Source of the DNA: UBA4416 sp035439445 | GTDB lineage: Bacteria; Bacteroidota; Bacteroidia; B-17B0; Aurantibacillaceae | DNA: 64,000 nt | Assembly (NCBI GenBank): GCA_035439445.1 | Contig: DAORKG010000001.1 | Span: forward strand, 138,815 to 202,814 | Direction: 5' to 3' | In this document: one piece after another, positions 17,137 through 25,551 of the stretch | How the letters are laid out: every line of letters starts with the position of its first letter | Position numbering within the stretch: the stretch's first letter is position 1 | Translations under genes and position numbers: made by a program | The notes under the pieces: generated by a model | What the model saw: only the letters and a program-made list of their open reading frames with translations | Database searches by the model: none | What the model was told of the DNA's origin: nothing

Positions 17137-19314
17137 ATGAGTTGTGCTTCTTGTGCACTCAGTGTGGAGACTATTCTCTCAGCTCAGGATGGTGTTAAAA
17201 GTTGTGCTGTAAATTTTGCTGATAATTCCGTTGCCATTGAGTTTGATCCATCTCAAACAAAAGACATTCATCTTAAAAAAAGCGTACAGGATGCCGGCTA
17301 TGATTTGATATTAAATATCAAAAATAATTCGGAAGAAAGTAATAAATTACATCAAGCGTCTTTAAATCACATCCGGATAAATACAATTTGGTCGGGTGTT
17401 TTTGCTGTTCCTATTATGATTATAGGTATGTTCTTTATGGATATGCCTTATGGTAATTATATCATGTGGGTTTTAGCAACACCTGTATTATTGGTATGGG
17501 GAAGAAGATTTTATGTGAACGCCTGGCATCAGTTAAAAATAAAGAAAGCCAATATGGATTCTTTAGTAGCATTAAGTACCGGTATTGCGTATGTATTTAG
17601 TGTGTTTAACACTTTAAATCCTCAGTATTGGCATTCAAGAGGATTACATCCTCATGTGTATTTTGAAGCGTCAGTTGTCATTATCTTTTTTATTTTATTA
17701 GGTAAATGGCTTGAAGAGAAAGCAAAATCTAATACATCAACAGCTATTAAAAAATTAATTGGTTTACAGCCTAAAGAGGTGAGCTTGTTACAACATGATA
17801 ATACAACCATTCAGGTTCCTATTGATCAAATAAAAAAAGAAGATGTCATTGTTGTAAAACCCGGAGACAAAATTCCTGTTGATGGTATTGTTGTATCTGG
17901 CGAAAGCTATGTGGATGAGAGCTCCATTAATGGAGAGCCAATTCCTGTTTTGAAAAATATAAATACTAAAGTATTCACTGGTACCATTAATCAAAAAGGC
18001 ACTATGAATATTAGTGCTCAAAAAGTTGGAGATGAAACTTTATTGGCTCAAATCATTAAAATGGTTCAAGAGGCTCAGGGAAGTAAAGCGCCTATACAAA
18101 AAAGTGTTGATAAAATTGCCAGTGTTTTTGTTCCAACGGTGATAACTATTGCTTTAGTAACATTTATTGTTTGGTTGGTTTCAGGTATTGAAAATAGTTT
18201 TACTTATGGTTTATTGTCAGCAATTACTGTATTAGTTATTGCATGTCCCTGTGCTTTGGGTTTAGCTACACCTACGGCTATTATGGTTGGTATTGGTAAA
18301 GGAGCTCAATTGGGAATTTTAATTAAAGATGCTGAAGCACTAGAATTGTCGAAAAACATTGATGCGATTATTTTAGATAAAACAGGAACAATTACTGAAG
18401 GTAAACCTAAAGTGCAATATCTGGTTTGGAATCAACAAATTAGTGATAGATCTGAGTTATTACAAGTTTTATATTCTATCGAATCAAAAAGTGAACATCC
18501 ACTGGCGCAATCGGTTTGTGATTATTTAAAACAAACTGATGCAATAGCAATTGAAGGATTTGAAAACGTAATCGGAAAAGGAGTAAAAGCTAATGTAAAG
18601 GGCATGTCATTTTTTGTTGGAAGTATGTCGTTTATGAATGACATGAAATTAACTTTAAGCGATGATTTACAAAAAGAATTTAATCATTATTCAGAACAGG
18701 CTTACACAGTTTTTGCATTTTCAAATCAGCAAGAAGTATTGGCTTTAATTGCAATTACAGATAGAATTAAAGATACTTCATTACAAGCCATTAAGGGTTT
18801 ACAGGAAATGGGTATTGAGGTTTATATGCTTACTGGTGATTCGGAAGCAGCTGCTAAAAATGTATCTTTAAAAACAGGAATTAGCTTTTATAAATCATCA
18901 GTGATGCCGCAAGATAAAGCTACATTTGTAAAAGAATTACAAGGTAAGGGTAAAGTAGTAGCAATGGTAGGCGATGGAATTAATGATAGTAATGCATTAG
19001 CCCAATCGGATGTAAGTTTTGCTATGGCAAAAGGTTCAGATATAGCGATGGATGTTGCAAAGGTCACTATTATTTCTTCCGATTTAATGATGTTATTAAA
19101 TTCGATTCAGTTATCAAAAGCAACTGTTTCTAAAATTAGGCAAAATTTATTTTGGGCATTTATTTATAATGTGATTGGCATTCCACTTGCAGCAGGTATT
19201 TTATTTCCTGTGAATGGATTTTTATTAAACCCAATGGTTGCGGGTGGAGCGATGGCTTTAAGTAGTGTGTCAGTTGTGACAAATAGTTTGTTGTTAAAAT
19301 ATAAAAAAATATAG
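17137..19314 (+). CDS. copA: Copper-translocating P-type ATPase (CopA-like)
   Basis: A P1B ATPase of 725 residues when counted from the first ATG. It has an N-terminal heavy-metal domain (GMSCASCALSVE), the CPC motif ACPCALGLATPTA near residue 373, DKTGT near 415 and GDGIND near 612. The first ATG lies inside the metal-binding motif, removing the first beta strand of the domain. Upstream in-frame codons encode ATEKHIYPVTG, the normal beginning, preceded by ATA at 17101. The true start is therefore probably 17101 with a non-standard codon. Exports Cu(I) from the cytoplasm. Confidence 0.92.
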   Translation: MSCASCALSVETILSAQDGVKSCAVNFADNSVAIEFDPSQTKDIHLKKSVQDAGYDLILNIKNNSEESNKLHQASLNHIRINTIWSGVFAVPIMIIGMFFMDMPYGNYIMWVLATPVLLVWGRRFYVNAWHQLKIKKANMDSLVALSTGIAYVFSVFNTLNPQYWHSRGLHPHVYFEASVVIIFFILLGKWLEEKAKSNTSTAIKKLIGLQPKEVSLLQHDNTTIQVPIDQIKKEDVIVVKPGDKIPVDGIVVSGESYVDESSINGEPIPVLKNINTKVFTGTINQKGTMNISAQKVGDETLLAQIIKMVQEAQGSKAPIQKSVDKIASVFVPTVITIALVTFIVWLVSGIENSFTYGLLSAITVLVIACPCALGLATPTAIMVGIGKGAQLGILIKDAEALELSKNIDAIILDKTGTITEGKPKVQYLVWNQQISDRSELLQVLYSIESKSEHPLAQSVCDYLKQTDAIAIEGFENVIGKGVKANVKGMSFFVGSMSFMNDMKLTLSDDLQKEFNHYSEQAYTVFAFSNQQEVLALIAITDRIKDTSLQAIKGLQEMGIEVYMLTGDSEAAAKNVSLKTGISFYKSSVMPQDKATFVKELQGKGKVVAMVGDGINDSNALAQSDVSFAMAKGSDIAMDVAKVTIISSDLMMLLNSIQLSKATVSKIRQNLFWAFIYNVIGIPLAAGILFPVNGFLLNPMVAGGAMALSSVSVVTNSLLLKYKKI

Positions 19315-19316
19315 TT

Positions 19317-19526
19317 ATGAGTATATATAAATTTAAAACTACCATGAGTTGTAGTGGTTGCGTGAGCAAAGTAGAAAAATTTTTAAACGGAGAAAAAGAT
19401 ATTTTAAAATGGGATGTTGATTTAAATTCTCCCGATAAGATATTAACGATTGAAACTGAAAAATTAGACCCAGGTCAAATCCCGCCTTTGCTTTTAAAAG
19501 CTGGCTATAAAGCCGTTCAGATTTAA
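19317..19526 (+). CDS. Heavy-metal-associated domain copper chaperone
   Basis: A 69-residue stand-alone HMA domain. The metal site is MSCSGC near residues 10-15, in a beta-alpha-beta-beta-alpha-beta layout. It lies 2 nt after the copper ATPase, as CopZ does in many operons, and probably delivers Cu(I) to it. A strong terminator follows. Confidence 0.88.
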   Translation: MSIYKFKTTMSCSGCVSKVEKFLNGEKDILKWDVDLNSPDKILTIETEKLDPGQIPPLLLKAGYKAVQI

Positions 19527-19534
19527 CACTATAA

Positions 19535-19569
19535 AAAAAAGAGACTTGATTTTTTAAGTCTCTTTTTTT
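19535..19569. terminator. Bidirectional terminator
   Basis: GAGACTT and AAGTCTC form the core stem, extended by A and T tracts on both sides. It lies between the copper operon (plus) and the 127-residue coiled-coil gene (minus) and can serve both. Confidence 0.88.
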
Positions 19570-19595
19570 ATGGTGCCAATTGCACTAGTTTTTTC

Positions 19596-19979
19596 CTATA
19601 GCCACTTTGCAACAAATAATTTAAATTCTGTTCTCAACTCATTAAAGTTTTTTTCAAAACTGTCAATAGCTTCTTTTTCGCTTACATGTGATGGCATTTC
19701 TCTATGATCAACAGCAATTGGATTTTTATTTACTTCTTTTTCTAATCTATTTTCATCAGCTTTAATTTCATGTACTAACTCATCAATATTGTTTTTTTGA
19801 ACAATTAATTGATTTTGAAAGTGTTCAACTTTTGTTAATACATCTTGATGACTATTTTTAGTAGCGATTTCGCTTAAACGACCTTTCATCAGAGTGATTT
19901 CATCTGCATAAAATTTTAATTTATTTATCCATTCTTTGTGGTCAGCATGTTGAGTGTAAATTTTTTCTCCAGTTTTCAT
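19596..19979 (-). CDS. Hypothetical coiled-coil protein in the FNR-like regulon
   Basis: A 127-residue protein with no signal peptide or membrane segment. It is highly charged and predicted helical throughout, with heptad-like stretches in residues 20-85. A conserved-looking segment VDHREMPSHVSEKEAIDSFE lies in the C-terminal third. The family is not recognised. It has its own FNR/CRP-type promoter at the standard spacing and is divergent from homogentisate dioxygenase, so it is probably made at low oxygen or in the same state as cbb3 oxidase. Confidence 0.75.
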   Translation of the reverse strand: MKTGEKIYTQHADHKEWINKLKFYADEITLMKGRLSEIATKNSHQDVLTKVEHFQNQLIVQKNNIDELVHEIKADENRLEKEVNKNPIAVDHREMPSHVSEKEAIDSFEKNFNELRTEFKLFVAKWL

Positions 19980-20016
19980 GATTGTTATGTGTTTAATTTA
20001 TAATTATTTACTCTAC

Positions 20017-20113
20017 TAAAGGTAGGTTAATCATTGCTTGATGAACTTGATAATTATCATATTTTAAAACTGAGTTATATCATTCCGTTTTAGTCATGTT
20101 TTTTCAAATTTTG
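20017..20113. promoter_or_regulatory. Bidirectional FNR/CRP-type promoter pair
   Basis: Two boxes, TTGAT-AATT-ATCAT (20047-20060) and CTGAG-TTAT-ATCAT (20070-20083), have centres 23 bp apart. On the minus strand the first is proximal: 22 bp away is TACCTTTA (complement of 20017-20024), a TAnnTTTR element for the coiled-coil gene. On the plus strand the second is proximal: 22 bp away is AAATTTTG (20106-20113), 7 of 8 with TAnnTTTG, for homogentisate dioxygenase. The minus-strand promoter is the stronger match. Confidence 0.75.
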
Positions 20114-20133
20114 TTTAACTAAATAACTAAAGC

Positions 20134-21306
20134 ATGTCTATATATCAAAAACAAGGGCAAGTGCCTAATAAGCGTCATGTAGTGTTTCGCAAACCTAATG
20201 GTGAATTGTACCATGAAGAATTAGTCGGTACTGAAGGATTTTCAAGTACATCATCATTAGTGTATCATTTAAATCCACCAACAATGGTTAAAGAAATTGG
20301 TAAATCGCATTATGCGAGGCCTGAAGTGGGGATTGATGAAAACTTAAAAGCCTTGAGTTTTATGGGCTATGATGTGGAGCCGGATGATGATTATCTGGAA
20401 AGTCGTAAAGTATTTTTCTTTAATGATGACATGCAGATAGGAATGGCATGCCCTTCAAAAAATATGGATGAGTATTTTTTTAAGAATGCTGATTCGGACG
20501 AAATGTTGTTTATTCATAAGGGGAGCGGTCGTTGCAAAACAATGTATGGTACGGTTGATTTTGAGTATGGCGATTATGTTATTATTCCAAGAGGTGTAGT
20601 TTATAAATTAGAGTTCGATTCTAGTGATAATAAAATTTTATTTATAGAATCACATAGCCCCATTCGTACTCCTAAACGTTACCGCAACGAATTTGGTCAA
20701 TTATTAGAGCATTCCCCGTTCTGTGAGCGTGATTTTAAATTGCCATATAATTTTGAGACTCATGATGAAAAAGGTGATTTTAAAATCATGATTAAAAAAC
20801 GTGGAATGATTTATCCATATACTTACGAAACACATCCATTTGATTTAGTAGGTTGGGATGGATATGTGTATCCTTACGCTTTTTCAATTTTTAATTTTGA
20901 GCCAATTACAGGTCGTATACATATGCCGCCTCCAATTCATCAACAGTTTGAAGGCCGAAATTTTGTGATTTGTTCGTTTGTTCCTCGTTTATACGATTAT
21001 CACCCGAATGCAATTCCTGCACCTTATCACCATAGCAACATTGATGCAGAAGAAATTTTATATTATGTAGATGGTGATTTCATGAGCCGTAATAACATTA
21101 AAGCTGGTCAGTTTACATTACATCCCGCAGGTGTTCCTCATGGGCCACATCCTGGCGCAATTGAACGTAGTATCGGTAAAAAAGAAACGAAAGAATTAGC
21201 GGTGATGATTGATCCATTTAATCCTTTAAAAATTTCGACTGAGGCTCTTAAATATGAAGTAAAAGATTATTATAAATCTTGGATGAGTAAACCACAATTA
21301 GCTTAA
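20134..21306 (+). CDS. hmgA: Homogentisate 1,2-dioxygenase
   Basis: A 390-residue cupin-fold Fe(II) enzyme that opens the ring of homogentisate to maleylacetoacetate using O2, in tyrosine catabolism. The C-terminal half holds the metal region, including MPPPIHQQFEGRNFVICSF and HPAGVPHGPHPGAIE; the N-terminal half has the degenerate cupin (LFIHKGSGRCKTMYGTVDFE). It is somewhat shorter than the ~440-residue human type, in line with bacterial forms. HPPD, the preceding enzyme of the pathway, is the next gene. Confidence 0.93.
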   Translation: MSIYQKQGQVPNKRHVVFRKPNGELYHEELVGTEGFSSTSSLVYHLNPPTMVKEIGKSHYARPEVGIDENLKALSFMGYDVEPDDDYLESRKVFFFNDDMQIGMACPSKNMDEYFFKNADSDEMLFIHKGSGRCKTMYGTVDFEYGDYVIIPRGVVYKLEFDSSDNKILFIESHSPIRTPKRYRNEFGQLLEHSPFCERDFKLPYNFETHDEKGDFKIMIKKRGMIYPYTYETHPFDLVGWDGYVYPYAFSIFNFEPITGRIHMPPPIHQQFEGRNFVICSFVPRLYDYHPNAIPAPYHHSNIDAEEILYYVDGDFMSRNNIKAGQFTLHPAGVPHGPHPGAIERSIGKKETKELAVMIDPFNPLKISTEALKYEVKDYYKSWMSKPQLA

Positions 21307-21414
21307 ATAAATTAGAAGTCAGATTTAAGAATTTAGAATTCGGTAATATGACTTGAAAATTAGAATAAAATTAAATAATAAATCAAAATTCATAAATCTA
21401 AAATTTCAAATAAT

Positions 21415-22572
21415 ATGTCAGTAGCAGATTTAACAAAAGTAAAAAACTACGATTATAGCGGAGAAAAAGTATTTGATAAAGCTCAAGACTTTTTACCAAT
21501 TAATGGAACAGATTATGTTGAATTGTATGTGGGTAACGCAAAGCAGGCAGCACACTACTATAAAACGGCATTTGGTTTTCAAGAATTAGCATACGCTGGA
21601 TTAGAAACATGTTCTCGTGATAGAGTGTCTTATGTATTAGTTCAAGATAAAATTCGATTGGTACTAACTTCACCATTTGATCCGGAAAGTGAAATATCTC
21701 ACCATATTCGCAGGCATGGAGATGGTGTTAAAGTAATTGCATTATGGGTTGATGATGCCCGTAAATCATACGAAGAAACTATCAAGCGTGGTGCTAAATC
21801 ATATATGGAACCAACTGTTGTAAAAGATGAACAAGGTGAAATTGTAAAAGCAGGTATTCATACATACGGAGAAACGATTCATATGTTTATTGAACGTAAA
21901 AACTACAAAGGCGTTTTTATGCCAGGTTTTGAAAAATTAGATACTGAATATAAGCCAACTCCTACAGGATTAAAATACATTGATCACATGGTTGGTAATG
22001 TGGAGTTAGGTGCTATGAATAAATGGGCAAGCTTCTATGCCGATGTAATGGGTTTTGCAAACTTAGTAACATTTGATGATAAAGATATTTCTACGGAGTA
22101 CACTGCTCTAATGAGTAAGGTAATGACAAACGGAAACGGACGTATTAAATTTCCAATTAACGAACCCGCTCATGGTAAAAAGAAATCACAAGTTGAAGAA
22201 TATTTAGATTTCTATTATGGTCCAGGCTGCCAGCATATTGCAGTTGCAACAGATGATATAGTATTCACTATTTCTGAAATGCGTAAACGTGGAGTTGAAT
22301 TTTTATATGTACCCGGAACATATTACGATACTGTAAAAGATCGTGTAGGTATTATTGAAGAGGATATGGAAGAGTTAAAGAAATGGGGTATTATGGTAGA
22401 TAGAGACGATGAAGGGTACTTATTACAAATATTTACAAAGCCAGTGGAAGACAGACCAACTTTATTTTTTGAAATCATTCAACGTAAAGGTGCGAAATCT
22501 TTTGGAAAAGGTAATTTCCAAGCTTTATTTGAATCAATTGAAGCTGAACAAGCAAGAAGAGGAACCCTTTAA
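21415..22572 (+). CDS. hppD: 4-hydroxyphenylpyruvate dioxygenase
   Basis: A 385-residue vicinal-oxygen-chelate Fe(II) enzyme converting 4-hydroxyphenylpyruvate to homogentisate. Two VOC halves are seen: NGTDYVELYVGNAKQAAHYY (near 31) and LKYIDHMVGNVELGAM (near 188), with metal ligands in YIDHMV, GCQHIAVATDD and the Glu of FFEIIQRKG near the C-terminus. An AT-rich spacer of 108 bp separates it from hmgA. A strong palindromic hairpin follows. Confidence 0.94.
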   Translation: MSVADLTKVKNYDYSGEKVFDKAQDFLPINGTDYVELYVGNAKQAAHYYKTAFGFQELAYAGLETCSRDRVSYVLVQDKIRLVLTSPFDPESEISHHIRRHGDGVKVIALWVDDARKSYEETIKRGAKSYMEPTVVKDEQGEIVKAGIHTYGETIHMFIERKNYKGVFMPGFEKLDTEYKPTPTGLKYIDHMVGNVELGAMNKWASFYADVMGFANLVTFDDKDISTEYTALMSKVMTNGNGRIKFPINEPAHGKKKSQVEEYLDFYYGPGCQHIAVATDDIVFTISEMRKRGVEFLYVPGTYYDTVKDRVGIIEEDMEELKKWGIMVDRDDEGYLLQIFTKPVEDRPTLFFEIIQRKGAKSFGKGNFQALFESIEAEQARRGTL

Positions 22573-22583
22573 TTATATATAGT

Positions 22584-22618
22584 AACACCTGTCAGGTTTT
22601 ATAAACCTGACAGGTGTT
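22584..22618. repeat. Dispersed palindrome, copy 1 (also a terminator)
   Basis: Perfect 16-bp arms AACACCTGTCAGGTTT and AAACCTGACAGGTGTT around the loop TAT, followed by a T-rich tract that makes it a plausible terminator of hmgA-hppD. The same core recurs at 42491-42536 and 50693-50725. Confidence 0.9.
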
Positions 22619-22650
22619 TTCTTTTTTTTTGAACAAATCGCATTTTAAAT

Positions 22651-23187
22651 TTGAGCATAATACCTCCTTTTAATTTTAAAAAGTGGATTGACGAGAATCG
22701 TCATTTATTAAAACCACCGGTTGGTAATCAGGTGGTTTATAAGGATACTGAATTTATTGTAATGGTTGTTGGTGGACCAAATGCCCGCAAAGAATTTCAT
22801 TATAATGAAGGAGAAGAATTTTTCTATCAAATTGAAGGAGATATGCAATTGCCTATCAGAGAAAATGGTAAAACTAGAGTGATAGACATTAAAGAAGGTG
22901 AAATCTTTTTATTACCACCAATAGTAGAACATTCTCCTCAACGCTATCCTAATACAGTAGGTTTGGTAATTGAACGTCAGCGTACACCACAAGAATTAGA
23001 TGCATGCACTTGGTATTGTGAAAACTGTGATACAGAATTGTACCGAGCTAAGTTTCATTTAGGAGACATTGTAGAACAATTGCCAAAATTAATGCAATCG
23101 TTTTACGATAGTTTGGGATTGAGAACTTGCAAAAAATGCGGTCATGTCATGGAACCGCCAAAATTAAAAGAAGCATTAGTGAAATAG
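22651..23187 (+). CDS. nbaC: 3-hydroxyanthranilate 3,4-dioxygenase
   Basis: A 178-residue cupin Fe(II) enzyme that opens 3-hydroxyanthranilate to the quinolinate precursor. PFNFKKWIDENRHLLKPPVGN is the typical N-terminus; metal ligands lie in EFHYNEGEEFFYQ and LPPIVEHSPQRYP. The C-terminus carries a rubredoxin-like zinc/iron pair CENCDTE and CKKCGHVM, as in bacterial enzymes. The start is TTG; an in-frame stop is 21 nt upstream and no ATG fits. Confidence 0.92.
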   Translation: MSIIPPFNFKKWIDENRHLLKPPVGNQVVYKDTEFIVMVVGGPNARKEFHYNEGEEFFYQIEGDMQLPIRENGKTRVIDIKEGEIFLLPPIVEHSPQRYPNTVGLVIERQRTPQELDACTWYCENCDTELYRAKFHLGDIVEQLPKLMQSFYDSLGLRTCKKCGHVMEPPKLKEALVK

Positions 23188-23192
23188 TCTTC

Positions 23193-23212
23193 GTTCCGAT
23201 AGCTATCGGAAC
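23193..23212. repeat. Perfect 20-bp palindrome
   Basis: GTTCCGATAGCTATCGGAAC is fully self-complementary with no loop, placed 5 nt after the 3-hydroxyanthranilate dioxygenase stop. It lacks a T tract. Similar short palindromes are scattered in Bacteroidota genomes; only one copy is in this window. Confidence 0.7.
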
Positions 23213-23253
23213 CGCTCAGACTGATAATATAAAAATTAGAAAATACAATATTA

Positions 23254-24609
23254 ATGAAACAAGCAACAATAGTAGGTGCAGGATTAGTAGGCTCTTTATG
23301 GGCGGTATATTTAGCAAAAGAAGGCTATAAAGTAAATGTGTATGAGCGCCGCCCGGATATGCGTAAAGCTAACATATCTGCCGGAAAATCAATTAATCTG
23401 GCAACCTCTTATCGCGGCTGGAAAGCATTAGATGCAGTAGGGATTGGCGATGAGATTAGGAAAATTGCCATTCCTATGTATGGTCGTACCATGCACCCGC
23501 TAAAGGGCGATACAAATTATCAACCTTATGGAATAAATGATCAAGCTATTTATTCAGTGTCTCGAGGTGAGATTAATGCCAAATTAATGGATTTATCAGA
23601 GCAAAATCCTAATGTCAAAATTTTCTTTAACGAGGAATGTGTAAATGTTGATTTAGAAAAAGGAACGGCATTTTTCAAACATACTCAAACAGGAACACTA
23701 TCTGAAGTAACGGCTGATGTGGTATTTGCTACTGATGGTGCATTTTCTGCTGTACGATACAATGCTATGCAAAAGTTGGATCGCTTTAGCTATAGTCAAA
23801 ATTATATTGAAGATGGTTACCGTGAAATTTTATTACCGGCTAATGCAGATGGTAGCTATAAATTAGAAAAGAATACATTACATATTTGGCCTCGTGGTCG
23901 TTTCATGTTAATTGCTCTACCAAACTTTGATGGTTCATTTACATGTACTTTATTTATGCCGTTTGATAGACATGAGCATTGTTTTAATAAATTAACATCA
24001 AGAGATAAAGTGGAGAACTTCTTTAAAGAGGTGTTTCCAGATTTCTTTGAGATGATGCCAAATGTAGCAGATGCTTGGGAAGATCATCCTTTATCATCTT
24101 TAGCAATTATTCGTTGTTACCCATGGTATCATGGTAAAGTAATGTTGATGGGAGATGCAGCGCATGCAACAGTTCCTTTCTTTGGGCAAGGAATGAATTG
24201 TGGTTTTGAAGATTGTACTGTGATGTGGGAATTGATGAAAAAACACAATGAAGACTGGAAGAAAATAGGGGAAGAATATCAGATACTACGTAAGCCAAAT
24301 GGAGATGCCGTTCAGGATTTATCAGTTAATAATTATTTGGTAATGCGTAATAAAGTAGCAGATCCTGATTTCTTATTGTTGCAAAAAATTGAAAGAAGAT
24401 TCAGCGAGTTATATCCGGATAAATACTTTCCATTATATACGATGGTTTCTTTTACTGATATTGAATATAAAACAGCATTGGAAAAAGGAAATGCTCAGGA
24501 AAATATTATAAAAGAATTAATTAAAAAATATGATTTTAATCATACTACTCCAATGACAACAATTGATGATGTTATCCATCAGCATATGACTAAAAATGTA
24601 TTAATTTAG
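23254..24609 (+). CDS. kmo: Kynurenine 3-monooxygenase
   Basis: A 451-residue FAD enzyme hydroxylating kynurenine to 3-hydroxykynurenine with NADPH and O2. The Rossmann motif VGAGLVGSLWAVYLAKEGY is at the N-terminus, ERRPDMRKANISAGKSINLA holds Arg of the substrate/FAD region, and GDAAHATVPFFGQGMNCGFE near residue 300 is the second FAD motif. The C-terminal hydrophobic anchor of eukaryotic KMO is absent. It lies between 3-hydroxyanthranilate dioxygenase and tryptophan dioxygenase. Confidence 0.94.
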   Translation: MKQATIVGAGLVGSLWAVYLAKEGYKVNVYERRPDMRKANISAGKSINLATSYRGWKALDAVGIGDEIRKIAIPMYGRTMHPLKGDTNYQPYGINDQAIYSVSRGEINAKLMDLSEQNPNVKIFFNEECVNVDLEKGTAFFKHTQTGTLSEVTADVVFATDGAFSAVRYNAMQKLDRFSYSQNYIEDGYREILLPANADGSYKLEKNTLHIWPRGRFMLIALPNFDGSFTCTLFMPFDRHEHCFNKLTSRDKVENFFKEVFPDFFEMMPNVADAWEDHPLSSLAIIRCYPWYHGKVMLMGDAAHATVPFFGQGMNCGFEDCTVMWELMKKHNEDWKKIGEEYQILRKPNGDAVQDLSVNNYLVMRNKVADPDFLLLQKIERRFSELYPDKYFPLYTMVSFTDIEYKTALEKGNAQENIIKELIKKYDFNHTTPMTTIDDVIHQHMTKNVLI

Positions 24610-24623
24610 CAAAAAAATAAATT

Positions 24624-25538
24624 ATGACTGACGCACAAAAAGAAATCGTTTCTCGCATTGAAGACAAATACAAAGCAATCGACCAAAATCCGGATGTTCA
24701 TTTAGAAGGTTTAGTTTGGGCTAATCCTATTACTTATTGGGATTATATTTTGCCAGATGCTTTACTAGGACTTCAAATTCAACGTACAACTCAGCCTGAT
24801 GAGATGGTGTTTATTATGTATCACCAAATTAACGAGTTGTTATTTAAAATGATTTTGTGGGAAATTAATCAGGTAAGTAATAGTGCCGAAGTGTCAGCTC
24901 CTTTCTTTACTGAAAAATTAAGACGCATCAGCCGTTATTTTGATATGTTATCTTCTTCATTCGATATTATGGGAGATGGTATGGAGAAAGAGCAATACAT
25001 GAAATTTAGAAATACATTAACTCCTGCAAGTGGATTTCAAAGTGCTCAATACCGTTTAATTGAATTTGCTTCAACAGAGTTGATTAATTTAATAGATTAC
25101 CGTTTTAGAGCAACTATCGACAGAAATACTCCTTATGAGCATGCCTATGAGCATTTATATTGGCAAGCAGCTGGTAAAGACCATGCAACGGGTAAAAAGA
25201 ATACGTTGATTAGAAATTTTGAAAAACGTTATAAGGCAGAATTTTTAATTAAGATGGAAGGATACAATACTACCAACTTATGGACAAAGTTCAAGCAATT
25301 ACCGGAAGCTGTGAAAAACGATGCTGAATTAATTAAAGCTATGCGTCATTATGATTATACTGTAAACGTATCTTGGGTAATGGCTCATTATAACGCAGCA
25401 GGAAAATATTTAGGAAATGCAGAAGCAACGGGCGGAAGTGATTGGAGAAAGTATATGCATCCGAAATATCAACGCCGTATTTTCTTCCCTGAATTATGGA
25501 GTAAAGAAGAGTTAGAAAATTGGGGAAATAACGTGTAA
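24624..25538 (+). CDS. kynA: Tryptophan 2,3-dioxygenase
   Basis: A 304-residue helical haem enzyme converting tryptophan to N-formylkynurenine with O2. TTQPDEMVFIMYHQINELLF holds the distal-side region, FQSAQYRLIEF is the SGFQSxxYR motif, and MAHYNAAGKYLGNAEATGGS contains the proximal His and the family C-terminal signature. It lies 14 nt after kmo. Kynurenine formamidase and kynureninase are not in the window. Confidence 0.93.
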   Translation: MTDAQKEIVSRIEDKYKAIDQNPDVHLEGLVWANPITYWDYILPDALLGLQIQRTTQPDEMVFIMYHQINELLFKMILWEINQVSNSAEVSAPFFTEKLRRISRYFDMLSSSFDIMGDGMEKEQYMKFRNTLTPASGFQSAQYRLIEFASTELINLIDYRFRATIDRNTPYEHAYEHLYWQAAGKDHATGKKNTLIRNFEKRYKAEFLIKMEGYNTTNLWTKFKQLPEAVKNDAELIKAMRHYDYTVNVSWVMAHYNAAGKYLGNAEATGGSDWRKYMHPKYQRRIFFPELWSKEELENWGNNV

Positions 25539-25551
25539 GTATGAAATTTTA

